The notes under the pieces: model-generated | What the model was told of the DNA's origin: nothing | The model's database searches: none | The model's input: the letters and a program-made list of their open reading frames with translations, nothing else | Position numbers and translations under genes: made by a program | Shown here: positions 42,005 to 49,489 of the stretch, in pieces | Position numbering within the stretch: the stretch's first letter is position 1 | How the letters are laid out: the number at the start of each line of letters is the position of its first letter | Assembly: GCA_023436715.1 (NCBI GenBank) | Contig: JAEZIJ010000123.1 | Location: 1-53,658 of the forward strand | Direction of reading: 5' to 3' | Length of the DNA: 53,658 nucleotides | From: Acidobacteriota bacterium | Lineage (GTDB): Bacteria > Acidobacteriota > Terriglobia > Bryobacterales > Bryobacteraceae

Positions 42005-42367
42005 CTACATCGCCTTCGGTTTGAACAGCGCCAGCACCGCGCCTGTGGGGTCCATAATCACACTGAACCAACCGACGTTCGGGATTTCCCGCACGTCCAC
42101 GATCGCCTTGCCTCCGAGTGCCTTCGCCTTGTCGGTGGAAGCGCGGACATCATCCACCGCCACGTACGGCATCCACATGGAAGGCGCCCCGGGCATCGGG
42201 TGCTTCATCATTCCGCCGCCGGTTCCCTGCCCCACCTTGATCAAGGTATACGTGCCGTCCGGCATCGGCGTGTCTTCCAAAGTCCAGTCGAAGAGCGCCC
42301 CGTAGAAGGCCTTGGCTCGATCCAGGTCGGTCGTGTTCAGTTCCAAGTGCACAAATGGATTCGGCAT
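42005..42367 (-). CDS. VOC (glyoxalase/bleomycin resistance) family protein
   Basis: A 120-residue single-module VOC protein, starting MPNPFVHLELNTTDLDRAKA. The repeats of the fold (FYGALFDWTLEDTPM, and VPYVAVDDV-like MPYVAVDDVRASTDKAKALG) end in the strand FSVIMDPTGAVLALFK. Metal ligands His7 and a C-terminal Glu position are only partly seen, so it may be a binding protein. It follows the USP gene by 32 bases and may share its transcript. Confidence 0.85.
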   Translation of the reverse strand: MPNPFVHLELNTTDLDRAKAFYGALFDWTLEDTPMPDGTYTLIKVGQGTGGGMMKHPMPGAPSMWMPYVAVDDVRASTDKAKALGGKAIVDVREIPNVGWFSVIMDPTGAVLALFKPKAM

Positions 42368-42399
42368 GCTCTTATGATATCCACCAGGAGCGAAGCCGC

Positions 42400-43272
42400 T
42401 CACACGCTCACTACCGGACACGGCGACTGCCTGATAATCGCGTAGGCGTTCGTCCGCAGGCGGCCGATCATGCCCGCTGCCGAGCCGCGCCCGATTACCA
42501 GCAGGTCGGCCTTGTACTTCTGGGCGGCGCGGCACACCACGTGCGGCGCGTCTCCGCCATCCACGAAAATCTCGGCTTTCGCGCCGGCGGCCTGGCTCAG
42601 CTTTTCCAGTTCGGCGCGGGCGCCCTTTGCCAGGTCGGAAGCCAGGTCGTGGTCGAAATACTCGCCGGGCCGCGATTCGATGCAGGGGTTCGCGTGTACC
42701 AGCACCAGCCGGGCCTTGAACTCGCCCGCCAGTTCCGAAGCCCACGCCAGCGCCTTGCGGCTCTGAGGACCCAGGTCCACCGCGCAAAGGACATTGCGGA
42801 ACACGATCGACCCCGCTCGCGGCGCGTCCTCCAGGTGCACGCCGGTCCACACCGGGCAATCGGCGTCGTGCAGCACCTTCGCCGCTACCGAACCCAGAAT
42901 GAATCGCCGGAATGGACCGTAGCCATGCGTCGGAATCGTTATGAGGTTGACGCGCTGGTCGTGGGCATACTCGACGATCCGTTGGGCCGGGTCGCCCTCG
43001 AGCAGTTCGCGCCGTACACGCACGTCCCGTAGTTCGTCCTCCAGGAAGGTATCGAGTTGCTTGCGGGCCTGCTCGGCACGGTTCGCCACCAGGTCGTTCA
43101 TCACCGTTCCGCCGAACTCGAGCGTGCTGAATTCGTAGCGGATCGGTTCGACCACGTGGAGCAGCGTAATCTCGGCTCGGAAGTGGCCGGCGAGTGCCTC
43201 GGCGTATCGGGTGGCGCCGAGGCATCGCTCGGAAAAGTCGACCGGCAAAAGGATCCTGCTCAACGGGAACAT
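42400..43272 (-). CDS. Tandem universal stress protein (two USP domains)
   Basis: A 290-residue protein made of two UspA folds. The first begins MFPLSRILLPVDFSERCLGA; its end has the ATP-type loop THGYGPFRRFILGSVAAKVL with G-x2-G-x9-G(S/T) spacing. The second begins about residue 160 (FRNVLCAVDLGPQSRKAL) and ends VIGRGSAAGMIGRLRTNAYA. It should bind nucleotide in the cytoplasm and help with stress or low-energy states. It lies 44 bases downstream of the cytochrome genes, in the same direction, so it may be part of that operon. Confidence 0.9.
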   Translation of the reverse strand: MFPLSRILLPVDFSERCLGATRYAEALAGHFRAEITLLHVVEPIRYEFSTLEFGGTVMNDLVANRAEQARKQLDTFLEDELRDVRVRRELLEGDPAQRIVEYAHDQRVNLITIPTHGYGPFRRFILGSVAAKVLHDADCPVWTGVHLEDAPRAGSIVFRNVLCAVDLGPQSRKALAWASELAGEFKARLVLVHANPCIESRPGEYFDHDLASDLAKGARAELEKLSQAAGAKAEIFVDGGDAPHVVCRAAQKYKADLLVIGRGSAAGMIGRLRTNAYAIIRQSPCPVVSV

Positions 43273-43316
43273 CTGGGCAGCCTCCCAATCCGGTTCAATT
43301 GTAACGCTTATTTCGG

Positions 43317-44753
43317 TTACTGAAGTCCCAAATCGGTCAGGATCTTCGGAGCAGGCTCGTCCATCGCCAGCATCTGGTGACAGGTATTGCAGTCCTGAGC
43401 GATCTTCTTGCCGCCCGAGGCGACGTGGTTGTCGTCGTGGCAGCGGAAGCAGCCGGGAAAGTCCGTGTGCCCGATGTTGTTGGGGTACGTTCCCCAGGCG
43501 ACCTTCATGAACGGGAACACGTTCCGGTTGTAAATGGCCGTGAGCGCCTTGCCCGCCCGCGCAATGTCGTCGCGCCGTGCGGCGTAAACAGCGGGCTGGC
43601 TCTGTTTGTAGAACTCGTCCAGACCCGCCATGATGGCCGCATCCGCCTGCTCCTGGCTCCCGTAAGACGCCTTCAACAGCTCCGTCCCCTTCTTTTTGAC
43701 GAACGGCAGCGTCGGGGAGATCTCCCCGGCTGCCATAGCCTTGTTTACCGCGCGTTCGGGCAGCGAGAAGGTGTGGGTCGGCCGGTTGTGGCAATCCATG
43801 CAGTCCATCAGCCTGGACGGGAGATTCTTCAGCGAGTCCGGCTTGGCATCCGCAGCCACGTAAACGGCCGAGCGTCCGGTGACGCTATTCCGGTACTCGA
43901 CTTTGGGAATACTCTGGCGCGCTTCGTCTGCCGGAGAATACTGAATCGTGATGCCGGCGCCGAGGTGCGCGCCGTGAATTCCCGGGCTGCCGTGACCGCC
44001 CCCGATTCTCATCAGAAGGACGGTCTTGGTCAGAGTATTCGCCTCGTCATCGGCGTAGTTGTCGATGACGCGCAAACGGTCCTCACCGTACTTCTGAGGC
44101 CAGTGGCAGGTCTCGCAGGTCTCGCGCGCGGGCCGCAGGTTGTGTACCGGCGTGGGAATCGGCCGCGGATACGAGTTGAAAGTAACCGCCAAAACCTGTC
44201 CGGCACCCGAGAGCTTACTCTTCACAAACCAGGTGGCGCCCGCGCCAATGTGGCAGGCCACACACTCCACTCGTGAGTGCGGCGAGTCCTGGTGAGCCGT
44301 GTGCTCCGGCTGCATCACCGAGTGGCAGGCCTTGCCGCAGAAAGTCACGCTGTCCATGAACGCGACTGCCTGGTACGTAAACAGGCCGCCGAGCGCCAGA
44401 TTCACAATGGTGGTAGCTCCGAAGAACACCAGCAATCGCCGGACGCCGGCGCTCTGCATCGTGAGCGGCGCGAAGCTCTTCGGGTAGGTGCCGTGTTTGC
44501 GCTCACGCCGCGCGCGCAGCCAGATGCCGATCGGAATCAGCGCAAGCCCGGCGAAGAACCCGGACGGGAGCACCAGGAACTCGAGAATACCCAGATAAGG
44601 ATGGGCGCCCTCGCCCCGCACGCTTGCCGGGAAGAGGAACATCCAGAAGACTACCGCCGAGGTGACCAGCACAACGCCGATCCGGCTTATTAAATTGGCG
44701 CTCAGATATAGAATCGGAGCTGCAACGCTGTCAAGGGGCGTTTTACTGACCAT
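43317..44753 (-). CDS. NapC/NirT-like multiheme cytochrome c with six heme sites
   Basis: A 478-residue inner-membrane protein starting MVSKTPLDSVAAPILYLSAN. Three membrane spans lie in the first 170 residues. The outer part has six heme attachment sites: FCGKACHSVM (a CX3CH form) and five CxxCH (CVACH, CETCH, CMDCH, CFRCH, CNTCH). The order CGKACHSVMQPE and HSRVECVACHIG is that of NapC/NrfH-like quinol oxidases, which normally have four hemes. It should take electrons from menaquinol. It begins 7 bases after the nine-heme cytochrome gene, so the two are likely one complex or chain. Confidence 0.88.
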   Translation of the reverse strand: MVSKTPLDSVAAPILYLSANLISRIGVVLVTSAVVFWMFLFPASVRGEGAHPYLGILEFLVLPSGFFAGLALIPIGIWLRARRERKHGTYPKSFAPLTMQSAGVRRLLVFFGATTIVNLALGGLFTYQAVAFMDSVTFCGKACHSVMQPEHTAHQDSPHSRVECVACHIGAGATWFVKSKLSGAGQVLAVTFNSYPRPIPTPVHNLRPARETCETCHWPQKYGEDRLRVIDNYADDEANTLTKTVLLMRIGGGHGSPGIHGAHLGAGITIQYSPADEARQSIPKVEYRNSVTGRSAVYVAADAKPDSLKNLPSRLMDCMDCHNRPTHTFSLPERAVNKAMAAGEISPTLPFVKKKGTELLKASYGSQEQADAAIMAGLDEFYKQSQPAVYAARRDDIARAGKALTAIYNRNVFPFMKVAWGTYPNNIGHTDFPGCFRCHDDNHVASGGKKIAQDCNTCHQMLAMDEPAPKILTDLGLQ

Positions 44754-44760
44754 AGTGCTC

Positions 44761-46437
44761 CTACTTTGACTCTGAATTGGCCGCCGCGCTGCGGACCTCT
44801 TCGGTTTCCTCGCTGGGCGGCTTCTCTCCGTGGTCCTTGACAGAGACTCCGGTGAGGAATGCGGTCTCGAGCGGATAAACATCCGGATCGAAGATTACGG
44901 AATAGAAGTGCCAGACAACGATCGCAAGCGTGGCGAGAATCGCCTCGTAAAGGTGTATGGACGTGGCGGTGTCGATGAAGCTCTTGGGCAGGTAGCGCAG
45001 CATCCAGTTGTTGGCCCACAGCATCACGCCGGTGACGCCCATGATCACCGTCCCCCAGACCACGGCCCAGTATTCGGCCTTCTCTATGTAGCTGTGGGAA
45101 GAGACCGGCGGGCGTTTCGAGACCACGCCCATGTTGTACCCGAAGTTCATCAGCGCTTCCGGCAAGTCCTGCCGGAGCGGCCAGAGTTCCTTCCAGTGGT
45201 GGCGCAGGCGGCGGCTCTTCATGAGCGATACCGCGTGCACGGCGGCAATCCCCATCAGCACTACCGCAGCGATGCGATGGACAACCCCGCGGACCGGGAA
45301 CGATCCTTCCCACATCACCAGCGGGCGCGCCCACCACTGATCCGGGTACTTCAAGGCAAAGCCCGTCCAGACCAGCACGATGAAGGACAGCGCGGTGAAG
45401 GCGTGCTGGAAGCGCTCAAACCCGTACATCCGGATTTCCGGTTTGAAGCCGTGCGGTTGCGGCGCGCGCCGGATAGGCCTGAAGCGAAGGGCAAAAAGCT
45501 TCCGCACCCAGTCTCCCAGATTGTGGAGCAGCATGAAGCCGATAGTGAGCGGAATCAGGATAGAGTACGCCAGCCGCACCCATTTCACGCCCGCCGGTTC
45601 CGCACCGCCGGGCAACTGGTGAATCGAACCCAGCGCGAACCTTTTGCCCGCGCCCTCGTGACAGCGCCCGCAGGTCTGCGGCAGGTTCTTCGGGTTGGTG
45701 GTTGAGTTCGGATCGGAGGACGCCAGGATCTTATGAAAACCGTGGCAACTGCCGCAGTTCGCCACGGACTGGGAACCCGCCTTGGCAGCCAGCCCGTGGA
45801 AGGAAGCGTCAAAGCTGACGATGCGGTCCGTCGGCAGCCCCAAGCGCTTCGAGAGCTGCACGTTTCCATGGCACTGGCCGCAGGTCTCCCGGATGTGGGT
45901 GGCGTTCACTGGGGAGGCCCCGTTGTCTTTCGCGAGAATCGAGTGCTCGCCGTGGCAGGTTGTACACACAGGCGCGGCCGTGATGCCTTTCGCGACCGCC
46001 TGCCCGTGAACGCCGGCGTGGAACTGGTCCGCGACGTCCGTGTGGCACATGCCGCATGTGTCGGGAATACCCTTGCGAAATTCGGCCGACCTGGTCAACT
46101 TCGCTTCGTGCGCGCCGGAGTGGCACACCGCGCAGTCGGGCGCGGCGGCATTGCCTTTGCGGACTGCCTCGCCGTGCGCGCTACGCGAATACTGCTCGGC
46201 TACGTCCGAGTGGCACTGGGAACATTTGGGTTTGGGTACGCCGGCGGGGTGCGGATAGGCTTCGTGCTTCTCATGGCAGGAACTGCAGCCTAGATCCGCG
46301 TGCGCGGAAGACGCTACCTTCTTGCCCAGGTCGTCGTGGCAGGAGGAGCATGCTTCGCCCGTAGCCTGCCCAAGCCCAACTGATACCGTGCCCCAAAAGG
46401 CGAACCCCAATATCGTCAGAACGATCGGGGAACGCAT
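44761..46437 (-). CDS. Nine-heme cytochrome c fused to a cytochrome b domain (CbcL-like)
   Basis: A 558-residue protein: a signal peptide to about residue 23, nine CxxCH sites (CSSCH twice, CSQCH, CAVCH, CGMCH, CTTCH, CGQCH, CGSCH, CGRCH), and then a five-span cytochrome b-type domain from about 295, with histidines in its helices (MLLHNLGDW, FQHAFTALSF, VVHRIAAVVL). Geobacter CbcL, an inner-membrane quinol oxidase needed for low-potential extracellular acceptors, has the same combination of nine c hemes and a HydC/FdnI-type b domain. The ATG at 46437 starts it; the small membrane protein gene ends 7 bases before. Confidence 0.85.
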   Translation of the reverse strand: MRSPIVLTILGFAFWGTVSVGLGQATGEACSSCHDDLGKKVASSAHADLGCSSCHEKHEAYPHPAGVPKPKCSQCHSDVAEQYSRSAHGEAVRKGNAAAPDCAVCHSGAHEAKLTRSAEFRKGIPDTCGMCHTDVADQFHAGVHGQAVAKGITAAPVCTTCHGEHSILAKDNGASPVNATHIRETCGQCHGNVQLSKRLGLPTDRIVSFDASFHGLAAKAGSQSVANCGSCHGFHKILASSDPNSTTNPKNLPQTCGRCHEGAGKRFALGSIHQLPGGAEPAGVKWVRLAYSILIPLTIGFMLLHNLGDWVRKLFALRFRPIRRAPQPHGFKPEIRMYGFERFQHAFTALSFIVLVWTGFALKYPDQWWARPLVMWEGSFPVRGVVHRIAAVVLMGIAAVHAVSLMKSRRLRHHWKELWPLRQDLPEALMNFGYNMGVVSKRPPVSSHSYIEKAEYWAVVWGTVIMGVTGVMLWANNWMLRYLPKSFIDTATSIHLYEAILATLAIVVWHFYSVIFDPDVYPLETAFLTGVSVKDHGEKPPSEETEEVRSAAANSESK

Positions 46438-46444
46438 CAACTAT

Positions 46445-46729
46445 TTAATTCATCCTTATCGAAGTATCTGTAAACAGCTTGTAAAGGTACATTCCGCCGA
46501 TGGCCAGGGCATACAGCCCCACGATGACGGTGAGTGTCTTGCCCCAGAAATCGACCTTATCCAGCTTCTCGCCAATCTGAGCCTGCGAGGAGATCATCGA
46601 CGCTTCCGCATCCAGTACGTGCAGCAACTCGTCGGTCTTCAAGTACAGCCGCCTGCGGTAAAGGGCCAGAAAGACGACCACCGTTGCCAGTACGGCCCAA
46701 ATCACCAGATGGAGAACCATGTTGTTCAT
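46445..46729 (-). CDS. Small membrane protein of the cytochrome operon
   Basis: A 94-residue protein with two hydrophobic spans (HLVIWAVLATVVVFLALY and TLTVIVGLYALAIGGMYLYK) and a polar middle (DELLHVLDAEASMISSQAQI). No heme motif. It lies 7 bases ahead of the nine-heme cytochrome gene, and may be a small subunit that holds the complex. Start ATG 46729 has GAGG upstream. No family name can be given. Confidence 0.7.
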   Translation of the reverse strand: MNNMVLHLVIWAVLATVVVFLALYRRRLYLKTDELLHVLDAEASMISSQAQIGEKLDKVDFWGKTLTVIVGLYALAIGGMYLYKLFTDTSIRMN

Positions 46730-46855
46730 GTTCCAACCTCGCGAATTTGAACAAATCCCGGAAACAGCATCTCGCGAACGGGCCGGCGGCGAAGCGCGCA
46801 ACCCGTTGGCGGTCCCACTACCCGGCTGCGGAACCAGACCAGTTTACATCGCTCG

Positions 46856-47215
46856 CTAAATTGAGACAGCTTTTTTTTCGATCCCCCTGCCGATCGCTTC
46901 TTCGATCGCATCGACGACGGCGGGAAAATGGGCATCCAGGCTGCACGCGGCGCCGCGGCTAGGGCATTCCCCATCGATCCGCTGATCGACGCACACCGAG
47001 CACACGTGCTCATGAAGCGCGTCCAGATAGGGCTCGATCCTGTTGCTTTCCGTGGCTAAAATAGCCTCAACTACCCGGGGAAACAGGCGGAAAAGCGAGC
47101 AGTCGTCGGGCTGCTCATGACCGCAAATGGAGTCCGTGGTCTTCTCGTTGCAGACCGCGCACACGCGGTTTCTGACGATCGCCTCCAGTTGTTCAAAACT
47201 TACTTGTGGCTTCAT
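46856..47215 (-). CDS. Cysteine-rich protein with a duplicated C-x2-C motif
   Basis: A 119-residue protein without a signal peptide. It has two internal repeats: VCAVCNEKTTDSICGHEQPD plus DCSLF and LFPRVVEAI, then VCSVCVDQRIDGECPSRGAA plus CSLDAHFPAVVDAI. Each has CxxC, a third Cys after 8 residues and a fourth after 7 to 8. This could bind an iron-sulfur cluster or zinc. It is joined end to start with the pseudoreceiver gene (no gap) and lies 126 bases ahead of the small membrane protein gene. I do not know a named family. Confidence 0.7.
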   Translation of the reverse strand: MKPQVSFEQLEAIVRNRVCAVCNEKTTDSICGHEQPDDCSLFRLFPRVVEAILATESNRIEPYLDALHEHVCSVCVDQRIDGECPSRGAACSLDAHFPAVVDAIEEAIGRGIEKKAVSI

Positions 47216-47575
47216 TCAGCCCCTCCTTGACGCCTTAGCCTGGTGCCCGTGCGCAGGCACGCGCAATACTGCTGCCATAATGGCCAGAACAGAGGTACTC
47301 ATGGGCTCCTCGTTAAAAACCACCGATCGGATGCCTGCGTTCCAGGCTTGCGTCAGATGCCTGGGATCGTTGCTGGTGATCAGGACAACCCGCTCGGGAT
47401 TCGACAAAGGGAGCGGCAGGCGATCCAGAGCTTCCGAATCCACAACAATCACCCCTTCTTGCTCCGGGTCCGGCTGTGCGACACAGCGGACGTCGCGAAT
47501 TCCGCCGCGCATCAGGAGATCCCGAAGCGCCGCGGCGTAGGGAGCGTCATTGATCGTAAGTTGAACCGTCTCCAT
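47216..47575 (-). CDS. Degenerate receiver-like (CheY-fold) protein
   Basis: A 119-residue protein with the shape of a response-regulator receiver: METVQLTINDAPYAAALRDL, a central strand GVIVVDSEAL holding the possible phospho-Asp, the strand VVLITSNDP with its Ser/Thr, and GIRSVVFNEEP, where the conserved Lys is replaced by Asn. The acidic pocket at the N-terminal strand is also absent. It is therefore probably a pseudo-receiver that signals by binding rather than by phosphate. It stands between the small cytochrome and the Cys-rich protein genes. ATG 47575 is preferred to the frame start at 47599. Confidence 0.65.
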   Translation of the reverse strand: METVQLTINDAPYAAALRDLLMRGGIRDVRCVAQPDPEQEGVIVVDSEALDRLPLPLSNPERVVLITSNDPRHLTQAWNAGIRSVVFNEEPMSTSVLAIMAAVLRVPAHGHQAKASRRG

Positions 47576-47603
47576 ATCCCGGACTCCCAACGGAGCCAAG
47601 CAG

Positions 47604-47813
47604 TTACTTCGCCTCGCAACCCTCGAGCGTCTTCTTGTCCTTGTAACACTCGCCCACCTTGTTCAACTCTTTCGAGCTGGCCTTGGTGTGGCAGTAAACG
47701 CAGCCCTTCTTCTCCTTCTTCGTGTACTCGGCTTTTCCGAACGACACCGTGGCAGGTATCGTCAGCCCTCCGATCAGAATCACCGCGGGAACGACAAACT
47801 TGAGCTTGCGCAT
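47604..47813 (-). CDS. Small monoheme c-type cytochrome
   Basis: A 69-residue secreted protein: signal peptide (MRKLKFVVPAVILIGG to about residue 25, ATVSFG) and a single heme site CVYCH, followed by lysine-rich sequence with two more cysteines (ECYKDKKTLEGCEAK). It is shorter than usual class I cytochromes and could pass electrons to the larger partners downstream. GGAGG lies 5 bases before the ATG. It is the first gene of the cytochrome operon. Confidence 0.85.
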   Translation of the reverse strand: MRKLKFVVPAVILIGGLTIPATVSFGKAEYTKKEKKGCVYCHTKASSKELNKVGECYKDKKTLEGCEAK

Positions 47814-47833
47814 CTTTCCTCCAGGGTGGCTTT

Positions 47834-47849
47834 AGCAATCGGATAACCA
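47834..47849 (-). promoter_or_regulatory. Sigma-54 (-24/-12) promoter of the cytochrome operon
   Basis: Read leftward the sequence is TGGTTATCCGATTGCT: TGG, 8 bases, TTGC, giving GG-N10-GC, the invariant -24/-12 spacing. The CACG usually after TGG is not kept. It is placed 20 bases ahead of the small cytochrome ATG, pointing into it, and the gene for a sigma-54 activator lies on the other side. The space from 47850 to 48110 shows no other gene. Confidence 0.55.
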
Positions 47850-48110
47850 CATCTCTTCCAACCGCAAGCTTCCCTTTGGAATCAATCGGCTTGCCGGGCC
47901 TGCCCCGCGCGCCGCGGAACCTTCCGTTCCGGGGGTAATCCACGCAAACTGACGCTGGTTGCGCAAGGTAACCCAATGGTTCAGCCCTGAACCCCGAACT
48001 CGCCGGCGACTCGAGTTTGTAAACTGCTCGTGTTTAGCAGCAGGTTCTGGGTGATTTCACCCACCCAGTGCGGTACAATAAGATGTCATTCAGGTAGCGG
48101 TAACGTCTTC

Positions 48111-49454
48111 ATGTCAAAGCTCGTACCCAAGTGGCGGCAGTCGAATGTCCTGGCGGCGGTATTCGACCAGCTTTCGGACGCTCTCGTTCTGTACGACAAC
48201 GAACAGTACATCACGGGGGTAAATCGCGCAGCCGAGCGCCTGTTCGGGATCGGCGCCGATGACATGGTGGGCCGGAAGTGCCGCGAGGTCTTCAACTGCA
48301 ACCTGTGCGAGGCCGGTTGCGGCGTGCTCGCCGGCCTGAACGCGTCCTCAGCTTTGCCTCACGCTACGGTCAGGCTGCACACCGACAACGGGCGGGAGCG
48401 GCTGGTCCTGATCCGCACCTCGCAGGTGGTTGGCCCGGACGGGGAAAAGGAAGGCGTTGTCGCGACCATCAAGGACGTAACCGAGGAAGTCGCGCCGATC
48501 AAGCGAGAGGTGATCGCGGAGTCCGATGCCATGCACGAGGTGCTCGGCTTCGTCCGCAAGGTCGCTTCGAGTGAGGCCACCACTGTGCTGCTCGAAGGCG
48601 AGAACGGCACCGGCAAGGACCTCGTCGCGAAGACGCTGCATTACGAGAGCGCCCGACAGGCCGAACCATTTATCGCCATCAATTGCGCGGCGATTCCGGA
48701 AACGCTGCTCGAAAGCGAACTGTTCGGCTATGAGAAGGGCGCGTTTACGGACGCGCGCGCACAAAAACGCGGGCTCTTCGAGCTTGCCGACAAGGGCACG
48801 CTGTTCCTCGACGAAATCGGCGAAATCCCGCTTACGCTTCAGGCCAAGCTCCTCAGGGTTCTCGAAGAGCAGAGCTTCCGCCGGCTCGGGGGGTTGAAGG
48901 ACATCCAGGTGGACCTCCGGTTCGTCGCCGCGACGAACAAGAATCTGCGCGAGGCCGTCAAGGAAGGCGCGTTCCGCCAGGACCTCTACTTCCGCCTGAA
49001 CGTCATTCAGATCGTGATTCCTCCCCTGCGCGAGCGCACCGAGGACATCCTCCCGCTGGTCGATTTCTTCATCGACCACTACAACCGGAAGTTCAAACGC
49101 CACATCGAAGGAGTAACGGCCGAGGCCGAAGAACTGCTGCTCGGTCACGACTGGCCCGGCAACGTTCGCGAACTCCGCAATGCGATCGAGCGTGCGATGA
49201 TCCTCGAGGACTCCTCATTGATTACGCCGGCCAGCCTCCCCATCAGCATCAGCCGCTCCGAAGTCAGGCAGGGCCTCTCGCCCGAATCCGAGGTGCATAT
49301 CCCGGACACAGGCATGTCGCTGGTCGATAACGAGCGCCAACTCCTCGCGCGCGCCCTCGAGAAGACCAACGGCAACCAGACCCAGGCGGCGCGCCTGCTC
49401 CGCATCACACGCGATACCCTCCGCTACAAGATGAAGAAGTACAACCTGCGCTGA
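48111..49454 (+). CDS. Sigma-54-dependent transcriptional activator with PAS domain
   Basis: A 447-residue NtrC-type activator: PAS domain (about 10-120), AAA+ domain (about 135-365) and a Fis-type helix-turn-helix (NQTQAARLLRITRDTLRYKM). Walker A is GENGTGKD (163-170); the sigma-54 contact loop is GAFTDA (210-215), with Asp where most have Gly. Walker B is FLDEIGE. The PAS domain holds four cysteines, Cys57, Cys63, Cys66 and Cys70, which could sense redox state or hold a cluster. The ATG 48111 is chosen because the frame before it has no PAS-like residues. It most likely controls the divergent cytochrome genes. Confidence 0.92.
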   Translation: MSKLVPKWRQSNVLAAVFDQLSDALVLYDNEQYITGVNRAAERLFGIGADDMVGRKCREVFNCNLCEAGCGVLAGLNASSALPHATVRLHTDNGRERLVLIRTSQVVGPDGEKEGVVATIKDVTEEVAPIKREVIAESDAMHEVLGFVRKVASSEATTVLLEGENGTGKDLVAKTLHYESARQAEPFIAINCAAIPETLLESELFGYEKGAFTDARAQKRGLFELADKGTLFLDEIGEIPLTLQAKLLRVLEEQSFRRLGGLKDIQVDLRFVAATNKNLREAVKEGAFRQDLYFRLNVIQIVIPPLRERTEDILPLVDFFIDHYNRKFKRHIEGVTAEAEELLLGHDWPGNVRELRNAIERAMILEDSSLITPASLPISISRSEVRQGLSPESEVHIPDTGMSLVDNERQLLARALEKTNGNQTQAARLLRITRDTLRYKMKKYNLR

Positions 49455-49489
49455 ACCAACACCCGATCTGTTACCATTAACTTAAGTTA

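Noticed and set aside
42005..43288. A 427-residue fusion ending in the VOC domain
   Set aside because: The N-terminal part is the USP gene in another frame; the VOC domain has its own ATG at 42367.
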